Counted from the first letter of the stretch, positions 1 to 8,229 are shown. The stretch: DNA of 28,002 bases from Candidatus Aenigmatarchaeota archaeon (GCA_030666115.1 DAOUYM010000002.1:1-28002), one strand, 5' to 3'. The notes: generated by a model from the sequence alone, not told the origin. Numbers and translations: made by a program.

Positions 1-935
1 TTGCAGTGATCAGTTACCCGCGCAACGGTTACCTGGGAATCACCGCTATCCGATTCCGCTGCCATGGCCATGTAGGGCAGGATCTGATCAGCCATGTGCT
101 CGTCCAGACAGGCTCCGGAATCGATCTGCTTCTTGAGGAACGTAGCTGCCTCCTCCCCGACACTCTCTGATGATTTGCCCCGGTCCCCGAGCGCGCTCGA
201 CCCGAGCGTGCAGTTATCGTATACAGCAGCCATGGTTATACCAGATCCGATAGATCTGGAGAATACGTATTTCTGATTCTTCTTTATCATTGGTATAACT
301 TTCCCTGCAGATTCCAGCTGCCTCTCTGCGACCCTTCCCTTTGAAAGGGCCTGGCTTGCGTTGCTCCATGCATCAACATGCGAAAAATGATCCCTCTTGG
401 TTAATATGATCGATTTTATCCTTCCTGGCATAACAATTACCCGGATGCCACCACCACCCTTTGGATAGAAACCGTAGGAAAGGGTTTCTGATCCGATTTC
501 GATGCCCATCATCTTTAGGTATTCGCAGAAGACGTGACGGAAGTAACCAGTGGTTGGACTCCATTTAACGTGTGTGCCTCCCCTTATCTCAACCTTTACA
601 TCTTCCTTGGCATGGACCATTGGAATCATCAGCGACTGAAGTACCAGCGTGACAGAACCAGCCGTTCCCACATCAACCGAGAGGTCCTTGTGTCTGATCT
701 CCTTGGGAATGAACTCTATGGTCTCGGATCCGATCTCTAGTCCCTTCACATCCGCGTCGCACAGCTTCCCAACAGCATCGACGCCTTTCATGTGCTGTGC
801 CTTTAAACCGGGCTGGGGGTGATTCTTGCGGATGTTGGATATCCGGCAGGGCTTTCCTGTCAGGGCCGAGAGGCCTACAGCTGTCCTTATGATCTGGCCT
901 CCACCAGAGCCAAATGACCCGTCTATCTCAATCAT
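1..935 (-). CDS. rtcA: RNA 3'-terminal phosphate cyclase RtcA (3' end cut by window edge)
   Basis: Converts RNA 3'-phosphates to 2',3'-cyclic phosphates using ATP, with a covalent His-AMP intermediate. Reading starts at the ATG complementary to 933-935 and stays open to base 1, giving 311 codons. The N-terminus MIEIDGSFGSGGGQIIRTA is the family signature, followed by the usual LTGKPCRI stretch. Further conserved blocks are RGGTHVKWSP and YPKGGGG, and near the C-terminus HMADQILPYMAMA. The expected catalytic His lies near residue 310, in TDHC, just before the edge. The family is about 340 residues, so roughly 30 are missing. The gene is divergent from eIF5A, with about 50 bases between them. 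Family assignment is firm; the exact catalytic His is by alignment from memory. Confidence 0.95.
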   Translation of the reverse strand, partial: MIEIDGSFGSGGGQIIRTAVGLSALTGKPCRISNIRKNHPQPGLKAQHMKGVDAVGKLCDADVKGLEIGSETIEFIPKEIRHKDLSVDVGTAGSVTLVLQSLMIPMVHAKEDVKVEIRGGTHVKWSPTTGYFRHVFCEYLKMMGIEIGSETLSYGFYPKGGGGIRVIVMPGRIKSIILTKRDHFSHVDAWSNASQALSKGRVAERQLESAGKVIPMIKKNQKYVFSRSIGSGITMAAVYDNCTLGSSALGDRGKSSESVGEEAATFLKKQIDSGACLDEHMADQILPYMAMAAESDSGDSQVTVARVTDHC

Positions 936-959
936 GGAACCACACGAAACCACACTAAA

Positions 960-970
960 CTATTTTATAG
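960..970. promoter_or_regulatory. Near-palindromic TATA element between rtcA and the eIF5A gene
   Basis: The sequence ctattttatag reads as a TATA box on both strands. Its centre is about 30 bases from the rtcA ATG and 20 to 26 bases from the candidate eIF5A starts. One AT box may therefore serve both divergent genes. This is inferred from spacing only. Confidence 0.5.
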
Positions 971-984
971 ATAAGTGATATATT

Positions 985-1389
985 ATGTTTATGGCAGAAA
1001 AGATGACTGAAATCAAGAACTGCAAGCCTGGTTCTTATATCATGATAAATGGCGAAGCATGTAAAGTTCTTTCCATGACCAAATCAAAGCCCGGAAAACA
1101 TGGAGCCGCGAAGGTCAGGCTGGATGCTATCGGGATTTTTGATGGCAGGAAGAGAACCCTGATGAAGCCGGCATCCACAAGTGTTGAGGTTCCGATAATA
1201 GAGAAGAAGAAGGCACAGGTTATATCCGTGTCAGGGAACATAGTGCAGCTCATGGACCTGGTGACCTACGAAACCTTTGAGTGCATCATACCAGAGGAGT
1301 TCGCGGACAAGATAAAACCAGGTGCAGAGGGAACAGAAGTCATATACTGGATGATAGGGGAGAAGAGGCAGATAAAGGAAACCAGGTAA
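985..1389 (+). CDS. eif5A: Translation factor eIF5A (hypusine-containing)
   Basis: Archaeal IF5A binds the ribosome and relieves stalling at difficult peptide bonds. It needs hypusine (or deoxyhypusine) on one lysine. The 134-residue product has the hypusine loop SKPGKHGAAK with the modified lysine at K38. The N-terminal SH3-like barrel (PGSYIMINGEACKV) and C-terminal OB fold (QLMDLVTYETFE) follow in the usual order and length. Start choice is uncertain. ATG 985 has a GTGAT Shine-Dalgarno-like motif five bases upstream (975-979), while ATG 991 sits at the leaderless distance from the TATA box at 960-970; ATG 1003 is also possible. The gene stands alone, divergent from rtcA. Confidence 0.96.
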   Translation: MFMAEKMTEIKNCKPGSYIMINGEACKVLSMTKSKPGKHGAAKVRLDAIGIFDGRKRTLMKPASTSVEVPIIEKKKAQVISVSGNIVQLMDLVTYETFECIIPEEFADKIKPGAEGTEVIYWMIGEKRQIKETR

Positions 1390-1400
1390 TTTCTGACAAC

Positions 1401-1973
1401 CTATCTGGGATTATGTCTGATGGAGCTGAAGGTTTCTAATATTTTTTTGCAATACTCTTCAGCTTCTTTTTTACATTCTTCCAATGTCAATAATTTCTTT
1501 TTTTGTTCCATTTTCTCGATTACCATGTCCACTGCCTCATCAAAAGGTACCCCCCTCCTTCCGAGTTCATGTAAGAGAATCAAGCTACCTTCAATGGTTA
1601 CGAACTTGAAGCATTCAGCATTCTTCACAACTTCAGCGACAAGTGATTCGGCTGGAACCTTGTTGTGATGGGCCTCAATAGAGTTCAATATTATTTCCTT
1701 CTCTTCTGGCTCCACTTCCCATTTCTCCAAATACTTATTAACAAAATCAGAGCTCAGTCTGGTATGATTCTTCTGTATCTTACCCTTCCAGACAGGACTG
1801 AAAACAGTGTGCGAAAGATACAAAGACGTCAGAACCAGTCTCTCATCAGCTTTATGTTTTTTTGAGAGTTCCATTCCCTTTCTAATAGCGATCTCGGTCA
1901 GCAACCAAGCGGGAGATTTATTCCTTTCTGTCTGTTGACGCATTAGTTTTCTTGATTCTTCAATTATGTTCAT
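1401..1973 (-). CDS. Degenerate HD-superfamily-like protein, function unknown
   Basis: A 190-residue soluble, mostly helical protein. Its pattern resembles an HD phosphohydrolase domain: a His near residue 40, LYLSHTVF at 51-58 where AALLHDIG would be expected, a His at 70, and an HH pair at 102-103 followed by KNAECF where a DAD motif would sit. The metal-binding Asp of the HD pair is replaced (HT), so hydrolase activity is doubtful. The C-terminus (about 150-180) is Lys/Glu-rich and may be coiled coil. The gene is visibly more AT-rich than its neighbours, which suggests acquisition or weak constraint. It converges on the eIF5A gene with 11 bases between stops. HD membership is a tentative motif call. 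Confidence 0.6.
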   Translation of the reverse strand: MNIIEESRKLMRQQTERNKSPAWLLTEIAIRKGMELSKKHKADERLVLTSLYLSHTVFSPVWKGKIQKNHTRLSSDFVNKYLEKWEVEPEEKEIILNSIEAHHNKVPAESLVAEVVKNAECFKFVTIEGSLILLHELGRRGVPFDEAVDMVIEKMEQKKKLLTLEECKKEAEEYCKKILETFSSIRHNPR

Positions 1974-2007
1974 ATTCTTATTTTAGCCGCATTAAATAAA
2001 TGCTGAT

Positions 2008-3219
2008 TCACTTCCCTTTTACTTTCTCCTTCATATATTCCTCCAGCTTGTTGTATGCCTCTGTCAAGATTTCGGGCTGTGGGAGGAAGACGATTCTGAA
2101 GTGATCTGGTCTGTCCCAGCCAAAGCCTGATCCAGGAACCATCAGCACGTGCTTCTTGTGGAGTATGTCCATTATAAGTTTCATATCATCTTCTACCTTA
2201 AAGTCGAACTTCGGGAATGCGTAGAAGGCGCCTTTCGGCTTGGTTACGCTCATCCCCTCTATTTCGTTGAGTCTCTTGTAGGTGAGGTCCCTTCTCGGTG
2301 TCAACTTCTGAATAAGATCGTCGAAATATGTTTTCGGGCTGCTCAGTGCTGGTTTTATAGCGAACTGGAACGGGTGGGTTGTGGAAAGCCGTGCTCTGGC
2401 CAGTTTGAAGACAGCCTCCTTGTAGTTCTCCAGCTTCTTCCTATCCCCGCTGAATACAGCCCATCCAACCCTCCATCCAGGAACCAGGTAGTTCTTGGCC
2501 AGACCATTCAGGGTTAGGACAGGAACGTCATCCGCGAGAGAAGCGGTTGAGGTGTGCGTTTCACCGTCGTAGAGAATCCTGTCGTATATCTCATCAGAAA
2601 ATATCACCAGGTTGTGCTCATTCGCCACGTCAATGATCTCCTCAAGGACCTTCCTGCTGTAGAGCGATCCGGTCGGGTTGTTTGGATTGATTATGATTAT
2701 GGCCCGGGTCTTGTCATTGATCTTCTTCCTTAACTCATCCATGTCAGGTTCCCAGTTCTTCCCCTCATCAAGTGTGTACTTGTTAAGGGTGGTATCGAGC
2801 TTGGATACCAGTGCATTGTACAGCGGGTAGCCGGGATTTGGTATAAGGAAGTTCTCGCCCGGATTCACCAGTGCTGACAGGCACATTTCTATCACCTCGC
2901 TCACACCTGTCCCTACAACAACATCCTCATCCGTGACGTTCTTTATCCCCTTCCTTCCAGCCTCCTCTAGTATGGCCTGCCTTGCTTCTGGGATTCCAAG
3001 AGAATCAGCATAACCGTTCTTGTTGTCCTTTATTGCCTTGAACACGGCTTCGGACATCCACTCAGGTGTGGTGAAGTCAAAGGCGTTTGGATTACCTATG
3101 TTGAGGTGGAGGATATTGGCTCCCTGCTTCTTGAGCCTGTCCGCTTCAACAACAACGTCCCTTATTGCGTAGCGGATGTTCTCTGTCCTTGCCGCTGGTT
3201 TTATTTCCATTGTATTCAT
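2008..3219 (-). CDS. PLP-dependent class I/II aminotransferase, alanine-aminotransferase-like
   Basis: A 403-residue fold-type I aminotransferase. The PLP lysine is K242 in NGLAKNYLVPGWRVGW, a form typical of the AlaA/AlaT group rather than aspartate enzymes. Other conserved sites are the NPNNPTG loop (about 178-184), SDEIYD (208-213) and the substrate carboxylate-binding Arg at about 375 (HFRIVFLP). The length is normal for the family. Likely reaction: alanine plus 2-oxoglutarate to pyruvate plus glutamate, though related branched-chain or aromatic specificities cannot be excluded. A TATA-like tttataaa lies about 20-27 bases upstream. The codon for M4 (3210) is an alternative start. It appears to be a single-gene unit. 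Confidence 0.9.
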   Translation of the reverse strand: MNTMEIKPAARTENIRYAIRDVVVEADRLKKQGANILHLNIGNPNAFDFTTPEWMSEAVFKAIKDNKNGYADSLGIPEARQAILEEAGRKGIKNVTDEDVVVGTGVSEVIEMCLSALVNPGENFLIPNPGYPLYNALVSKLDTTLNKYTLDEGKNWEPDMDELRKKINDKTRAIIIINPNNPTGSLYSRKVLEEIIDVANEHNLVIFSDEIYDRILYDGETHTSTASLADDVPVLTLNGLAKNYLVPGWRVGWAVFSGDRKKLENYKEAVFKLARARLSTTHPFQFAIKPALSSPKTYFDDLIQKLTPRRDLTYKRLNEIEGMSVTKPKGAFYAFPKFDFKVEDDMKLIMDILHKKHVLMVPGSGFGWDRPDHFRIVFLPQPEILTEAYNKLEEYMKEKVKGK

Positions 3220-3303
3220 CTTTCATTCAGCAACCATTTATAAACCAATCTCTGGATTACGACAAAAGTAGATTATTAGGTATTTAGATATTATGTGTTT
3301 GGG

Positions 3304-4266
3304 TTATCTCCACAACTCGCAGGTTTTACACACTTTATTCGAACCCGGTTCCCCGCATTCTCCACAAAACACAATACTACCCTCTCTCTTATCAGAGAAA
3401 TCGCGTATGTGCGGGAGGAGCTTATCGAAGGTTTCGAGGATGGTGAACTTTATTCCAGGATACTTGTACTCCAGGTCATTCACGAAATCCTTGGCATCAA
3501 ACCTTATCCCGCCTGCATACGGACATTTATCCCAGCAGAGATCGAAACCCATCAATATCGAAAAGATAGCGGTCTCCCTTTCCGGGATCTCCCTTAAAGG
3601 TTTTATCCTTGGAACGAAACGCTTCCCCTTCTCCTTCCTCATGGACCAGTCTGTTACGGGTCCCATTCTTGCTGCCCTGTAAAGATCACCCCTGATGTAA
3701 TTGAGAAGGACAGCCTGTGCCTCGTCGTCAAGGTTGTGACCCATGCAGAGTTTGGTGGCGCCGAGTTCCCTGGCCTTCTTGTTGAGGATGTATCGCCTTC
3801 CAACACCACAGAATGTGCAGTGCTCCTTTATCTTGGAATCCTCCTTCTCGATCTCCCTGGCCTTTTTTTTCATTCCCATTCCAAGCTCGTCCTTGAAGGT
3901 GAAGAGATGGTATTCAACCCCGATCTTTTTACACAACCTCTTTCCGAGTTTAATGCTATCTTTCCTTGCTTTACCTGATCCTTCGTCGATTATTATCGCG
4001 ATGAGTTCGATGTCCTTCCTGGGTTTGATTATCTTGTTCATTAAGTAAAGGACGGCTGACGAGTCCTTGCCACCCGAAAGCGCGACAGCGATCTTGTCCC
4101 CGCTTTTGATCATTTTATACTTCCTGACCGTGCGCTTGAACTTCTTCTCAATCGACTCCAGAAAACAGCTCCTGCAGAGGTAACTCCCTTCGTACTTCCT
4201 AAAGAACACAACCTTCCTGCCACAACTACAGCGAATCCCTCTTTTTATTATTTTTGTCATGATCAT
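3304..4266 (-). CDS. ncsA: tRNA 2-thiolation enzyme NcsA/TtuA (PP-loop ATPase)
   Basis: Adenylates a tRNA uridine and replaces its oxygen with sulfur from a ubiquitin-like carrier. The 320-residue product has the TtuA/Ncs6 layout: an N-terminal zinc finger (CSCG near 13-16 and CRSC at 31-34), the PP-loop SGGKDSS at about 64-70, CTFCG at about 151-155 and CWDKC near 245-249. The inner cysteines should bind the Fe-S cluster. GHNLDDEAQ lies in between, and a second zinc finger is at the C-terminus (FCGECGEPG...CKTCEL). It overlaps the stop of the upstream ubiquitin-like gene by four bases (ATGA), so the pair is translationally coupled. This supports a shared thiolation role. Confidence 0.95.
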   Translation of the reverse strand: MIMTKIIKRGIRCSCGRKVVFFRKYEGSYLCRSCFLESIEKKFKRTVRKYKMIKSGDKIAVALSGGKDSSAVLYLMNKIIKPRKDIELIAIIIDEGSGKARKDSIKLGKRLCKKIGVEYHLFTFKDELGMGMKKKAREIEKEDSKIKEHCTFCGVGRRYILNKKARELGATKLCMGHNLDDEAQAVLLNYIRGDLYRAARMGPVTDWSMRKEKGKRFVPRIKPLREIPERETAIFSILMGFDLCWDKCPYAGGIRFDAKDFVNDLEYKYPGIKFTILETFDKLLPHIRDFSDKREGSIVFCGECGEPGSNKVCKTCELWR

Positions 4267-4466
4267 CCCCTAGAAACTATGTCAATTACCTCAATCTTAT
4301 CCTTGCCCGAAACCGCCTCGAAATCCGGCACAATTTCGCCATTCATCAGCACCACAACGGTCTCTGGGTTTATGCAGAGCTTCTGCAGAAGACTCTCAAC
4401 AGTGACTTTTCCACTCGTTTTCACTATCCTCGTCCCATCCGCGAAGCGCACTTTAATACTCACCAT
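4263..4466 (-). CDS. MoaD/ThiS-family ubiquitin-like sulfur carrier
   Basis: A 67-residue beta-grasp protein (MVSIKVRFADGTRIV start, VVVLMNGEIVPDF middle, DKIEVIDIV end). Such carriers are activated by an E1-like enzyme, carry sulfur as a C-terminal thiocarboxylate and pass it to thiolation enzymes. Here the partner is evidently NcsA, whose gene overlaps by four bases. It is the archaeal counterpart of TtuB/Urm1. The C-terminus reads VSRG, so only the last glycine of the usual Gly-Gly tail is present. Molybdopterin or thiamine roles are less likely, since no such genes are nearby. Confidence 0.85.
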   Translation of the reverse strand: MVSIKVRFADGTRIVKTSGKVTVESLLQKLCINPETVVVLMNGEIVPDFEAVSGKDKIEVIDIVSRG

Positions 4467-4539
4467 ACATACACCTTGACCAGTTTATTTTAAATTTAAA
4501 GTAATAATTAATATCGATATCACATATATCGAAAACCCT

Positions 4540-4669
4540 GCCGGGATGGCAGAACGGCTAATGCGCCGGTCTCGAAAACCGGTGTCCTTATGGACTTGCA
4601 GGTTCGAAGAGCGCATGACGGCTTGGATATGTTGAAACAAGCCGTATCTCGAGACTCCTGCTCCCGGCG
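4540..4669 (+). tRNA. tRNA-Ser (CGA) with an intron in the T-loop
   Basis: Acceptor GCCGGGA (4540-4546) pairs with TCCCGGC (4662-4668), with G73 at 4669. The anticodon stem CCGGT/ACCGG encloses CTCGAAA, so the anticodon is CGA. A long variable arm (GTCC/GGAC) is typical of tRNA-Ser. The T stem GCAGG pairs with CCTGC (4657-4661), but the T-loop between them is interrupted by 47 bases. Removing 4609-4655 gives a perfect TTCGAAT loop. No CCA is encoded. It opens a cluster of six tRNAs on this strand. Confidence 0.95.
4609..4655 (+). other. Non-canonical tRNA intron (position 59/60, T-loop of tRNA-Ser)
   Basis: A bulge-helix-bulge can be drawn: outer helix is the T stem GCAGG/CCTGC; central four-base helix is TTCG (4603-4606) with CGAG (4650-4653); three-base bulges are AAG (4607-4609) and ACT (4654-4656). 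Cutting after the second base of each bulge removes 47 bases and joins TTCGAA to T. Inside the intron ACGGCTT pairs with AAGCCGT. Confidence 0.85.
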
Positions 4670-4718
4670 TGAAAAGATAAAGGACGACTTGGATTAACTG
4701 TTCGGGTAATCAGTCCAC

Positions 4719-4791
4719 GGGCCGGTGGTCTAATGGTTAGGACATTGCCTTCACACGGCAAGGATCGCAGGTTCAAATCCTGCTCGGCCCA
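4719..4791 (+). tRNA. tRNA-Val (CAC)
   Basis: Acceptor GGGCCGG pairs with TCGGCCC (4784-4790), with A73 at 4791. The anticodon stem TTGCC/GGCAA encloses TTCACAC, giving anticodon CAC. The T arm GCAGG-TTCAAAT-CCTGC is intact. There is no intron and no encoded CCA. It shares its acceptor and D-arm with the next tRNA-Val. Confidence 0.96.
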
Positions 4792-4841
4792 CTCTTAATA
4801 AATAAAGGTTTTTAAACCAACACGACTAACATAGAATCCAC

Positions 4842-4915
4842 GGGCCGGTGGTCTAGTTGGTTAGGACGCCGCCTTGACATGGCGGAGATCGAGAGTTCAA
4901 ATCTCTCCCGGCCCA
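4842..4915 (+). tRNA. tRNA-Val (GAC)
   Basis: Acceptor GGGCCGG pairs with CCGGCCC (4908-4914), with A73 at 4915. The anticodon stem CCGCC/GGCGG encloses TTGACAT, giving anticodon GAC. The T arm GAGAG-TTCAAAT-CTCTC is intact. There is no intron. It is probably a tandem-duplicate relative of the tRNA-Val(CAC) just upstream. Confidence 0.96.
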
Positions 4916-4934
4916 CTCGACCCAGAAAGAAAAC

Positions 4935-5063
4935 GCTCCAGTCGTCTAGTCCGGTCAAGGATCCGGGCCTTTCGATTTCGATTCGAAAGATCTGATTCCA
5001 CGCTTTTTGTGTGGAGATGAAAGAAGATAGCCCGTGACGTGGGTTCAAATCCCGCCTGGAGCA
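4935..5063 (+). tRNA. tRNA-Glu (UUC) with a 54-base intron
   Basis: Acceptor GCTCCAG pairs perfectly with CTGGAGC (5056-5062), with A73 at 5063. The anticodon stem CGGGC (4964-4968) pairs with GCCCG (5030-5034). The anticodon is TTC (4971-4973). The anticodon loop is interrupted after G37 by 54 bases. The T arm is GTGGG-TTCAAAT-CCCGC. No CCA is encoded. Confidence 0.95.
4975..5028 (+). other. Canonical 37/38 tRNA intron in tRNA-Glu
   Basis: The bulge-helix-bulge is complete. The central helix is CTTT (4969-4972) with GAAG (5023-5026); bulges are CGA (4973-4975) and ATA (5027-5029). The inner helix TTTC (4976-4979) pairs with GAAA (5019-5022). Cutting within both bulges leaves the seven-base loop CTTTCGA. 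Confidence 0.88.
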
Positions 5064-5115
5064 TAAATTCGAACGATGGCTTGGTTAGATCGGGCCAAGT
5101 CATCATTCCAACTGT

Positions 5116-5199
5116 GCGGGGGTTCCCGAGTGGTCAAAGGGGCTAGGTTCAGAGCCTAGTGGCTTAGTGCCTTCGTGAGTTCGAATCTTACCCCCCGCA
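5116..5199 (+). tRNA. tRNA-Leu (CAG), intron-less
   Basis: Acceptor GCGGGGG pairs with CCCCCGC (5192-5198), with A73 at 5199. The anticodon stem CTAGG/CCTAG encloses TTCAGAG, giving anticodon CAG at 5150-5152. The long variable arm TGGCTTAGTGCC is typical of tRNA-Leu. The T arm is GTGAG-TTCGAAT-CTTAC. It is nearly identical outside the anticodon arm to the next tRNA-Leu, and so gives the uninterrupted reference for it. Confidence 0.96.
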
Positions 5200-5237
5200 T
5201 GTTATTTTTAAACCGATGTGACAATTTAATTATCAAT

Positions 5238-5352
5238 GCGGGGGTTCCCGAGTGGTCAAAGGGGCTGGGCTTAGGACCCAGTGGCTTAGTTCGTTTTCGG
5301 TGTAAACCGTTCGCGTAAGACGCCTTCGTGAGTTCGAATCTTACCCCCCGCA
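5238..5352 (+). tRNA. tRNA-Leu (UAG) with an intron in the variable arm
   Basis: Acceptor GCGGGGG pairs with CCCCCGC (5345-5351), with A73 at 5352. The anticodon stem CTGGG/CCCAG encloses CTTAGGA, giving anticodon TAG at 5272-5274. Compared with the tRNA-Leu(CAG) 38 bases upstream, the variable arm TGGCTTAGT-GCCTTCG is split by 31 extra bases. Everything else matches closely, so the insertion was probably gained after duplication or lost from the sister copy. Confidence 0.95.
5291..5321 (+). other. Non-canonical tRNA intron in the variable arm of tRNA-Leu(UAG)
   Basis: The central helix is CTTA with TAAG. Three-base bulges are GTT and ACG, and the outer pairs GG/CC come from the variable arm. 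Cutting after the second base of each bulge removes exactly 31 bases. This recreates the variable arm of the sister tRNA-Leu(CAG), so two independent arguments give the same boundaries. Confidence 0.88.
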
Positions 5353-5377
5353 CTCACTGTTCACCGTAAAGTTAAAC

Positions 5378-5385
5378 TTTTAAAT
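5378..5385 (+). promoter_or_regulatory. TATA box for nop5
   Basis: The sequence ttttaaat is centred about 25 bases before the nop5 ATG. Transcription should start at or next to the start codon, so the mRNA is probably leaderless. Confidence 0.55.
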
Positions 5386-5405
5386 GAAAGGGAGAAGTTT
5401 ATTAT

Positions 5406-6491
5406 ATGAGAGCGTTTGTAGGTACGTGTTTCGCAGGAAGCTTCGCGTTCGATCAGGACGGGAAAATGATAGACAAGGAACTATTTCCCAAGAAGATTGA
5501 CGTGATAGTTGAGAAGATCAAGAAGTCAAGGGCAGGCGAGGTTCTGCCTGAGGAAGAGAAGATAGTACAGAGACTCGCCAAGAAGGGGATAATGGAGATT
5601 GTCTGGGACAAGCAGACCGACATCAAGGGCATGAGCTGTGTCTGCAAGAAGGATAACCTTGCGAATGAAATCCTGCAGAGCCAGTTCAGAAAACTAGCCA
5701 TGGATTCGAAATGGGCATCCTCGCAGGCAGAGATAAATGAGATAATGAGCAAGGTCCAGGTCGAACTGACCAAGAAGGAACTGAAGAAGGAGAAGAAGGA
5801 TGTAGTGGTCATGAGGGTAATAGCCATCATAGATGAGATGGACAGGGAACTCAACACCCTCTCAGAACTCCTCAGGGAGTGGTATGGTATGCACTTTCCT
5901 GAGATGGCAAGAGAAGTCGGGTCCAATGAGAGGTTCGCTGAGCTGGTTGCGAAGCATGGTGAGAGAGACAGCATAGATGACAAGAAGCTGAAGAGCATTG
6001 CTGAGAAATCATCAGGAATGCCATTCTCAGGCGAGGACGTGAAGAATGTGCAGGAGTTCTCGAAAGTGATGATCCTGCTGTTTGAAGAGAAGAAGAAACT
6101 GACCAAGTACCTGGAGATAATATCAAAGGAAACCATGCCCAACCTTTCTGCTGTTGCTGGCCCGATTCTGGCTGCGAGGCTGCTGGCGCTGGCTGGTGGG
6201 CTGGAAAAGATATCAAGGCTGCCCTCAAGTACCATCCAGCTCTTGGGAGCAGAGAAAGCACTATTCAGGCACCTGAGAGGCGAGGGCAAGGCCCCGAAAT
6301 ACGGCGTCATCTTTGGGCACGGGTTCGTGCAGAATGCCCCAAAGGAACTCAAGGGAAAGGTGGCAAGGGCAGTCGCTGCAAAGCTGACACTGGCTGCAAG
6401 AATAGACCGATATTCTGACAGGGATAACGGCGAACAGATGAGGAAAGAACTCGAAGAGCAGATCAAGAAGATTGAATCAAGGAAGGATTAG
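5406..6491 (+). CDS. nop5: C/D box RNP core protein Nop5 (Nop56/58)
   Basis: Scaffold of the box C/D guide RNP. It bridges fibrillarin (2'-O-methyltransferase) and L7Ae on the guide RNA, for rRNA and tRNA methylation. The 361-residue product has the N-terminal fibrillarin-binding region, a charged coiled-coil middle (about 115-240) and the Nop domain. The Nop domain contains NLSAVAGPILAARLLALAGGLEKISRLPSSTIQLLGAEKALF-type sequence with the hallmark PKYGVIFGH (about 298-306). The C-terminus is Lys/Glu-rich. In many archaea the next gene is fibrillarin; here an unrelated VOC gene follows after one base. A TATA box lies 25 bases upstream. Confidence 0.96.
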   Translation: MRAFVGTCFAGSFAFDQDGKMIDKELFPKKIDVIVEKIKKSRAGEVLPEEEKIVQRLAKKGIMEIVWDKQTDIKGMSCVCKKDNLANEILQSQFRKLAMDSKWASSQAEINEIMSKVQVELTKKELKKEKKDVVVMRVIAIIDEMDRELNTLSELLREWYGMHFPEMAREVGSNERFAELVAKHGERDSIDDKKLKSIAEKSSGMPFSGEDVKNVQEFSKVMILLFEEKKKLTKYLEIISKETMPNLSAVAGPILAARLLALAGGLEKISRLPSSTIQLLGAEKALFRHLRGEGKAPKYGVIFGHGFVQNAPKELKGKVARAVAAKLTLAARIDRYSDRDNGEQMRKELEEQIKKIESRKD

Positions 6492-6492
6492 T

Positions 6493-6939
6493 ATGGAAAC
6501 AGATGTGTTCGTTGAGCTACATGTTCCAGATTTCCAGAAAGCTATTGATTTCTACAAAACACTTGGTTTTGAGATTGTCTGGATTAGTGATAATTATATG
6601 GTCATGAGAAAGGATAGAAGTGTGTTGAACTTTTACGGTGGTAATGATAAGGTTTCCCATCATTCTTATTTTGGAAAATTCCCTAATGACACCAAAAAAG
6701 GATACGCTGTTGAGATTGTTTTCTTGGAAGACGATGTCAAGGAATTCTATGAAAAAATAAAGGATAAGGTAAAGGTTGTTGAACCATTGAAACAAAAGCC
6801 ATGGGGCAGATGGGATTTCAGGATAGAGGACCCGTTCGGATTCTATATCAGAATCGGAGAGAAGTATGATTGGATAAACAAAAAAGACAAAATATCGAAA
6901 ACAAAGGAAATTATGCAGAAAAAAGGACTGAGAAATTGA
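6493..6939 (+). CDS. VOC-superfamily (glyoxalase/bleomycin-resistance-like) protein
   Basis: A 148-residue protein with one pair of VOC beta-alpha-beta-beta-beta units. ELHVPDFQKAIDFYKTLGFEIVW (split: the strand-helix opening) begins unit one, and YAVEIVFLEDDVKEFYEKI begins unit two. The second unit ends with FRIEDPFGFYIRIGE, the usual DPxGxxIxI form. Metal ligands could be H10 and the Glu residues in the later strands, but the substrate is unknown. ATG 6493 is preferred over 6472 because it lies one base past the nop5 stop and begins the conserved strand. Composition is clearly more AT-rich than the flanking genes, suggesting transfer. Its stop lies one base from that of the convergent aRF1 gene. 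Confidence 0.85.
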   Translation: METDVFVELHVPDFQKAIDFYKTLGFEIVWISDNYMVMRKDRSVLNFYGGNDKVSHHSYFGKFPNDTKKGYAVEIVFLEDDVKEFYEKIKDKVKVVEPLKQKPWGRWDFRIEDPFGFYIRIGEKYDWINKKDKISKTKEIMQKKGLRN

Positions 6940-6940
6940 A

Positions 6941-8155
<1,215 letters not shown>

Positions 8156-8229
8156 GTCAATCTACCTTCCAACCACGTATCTTTATTAACAATTAATTTA
8201 TTATAAAAATAGAATAATTAACCAGTATT

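Noticed and set aside
4588..5353. Several minus-strand open frames across the tRNA cluster, including a repeated MRGVRFELTKA peptide
   Set aside because: They are antisense translations of tRNA genes; the repeated peptide is the reverse complement of the two tRNA-Leu T-arms and acceptors.
5453..6466. 337-codon minus-strand open frame antisense to nop5
   Set aside because: Ser/Phe-rich shadow created by the Lys/Glu-rich nop5 codons; no motifs, no promoter.
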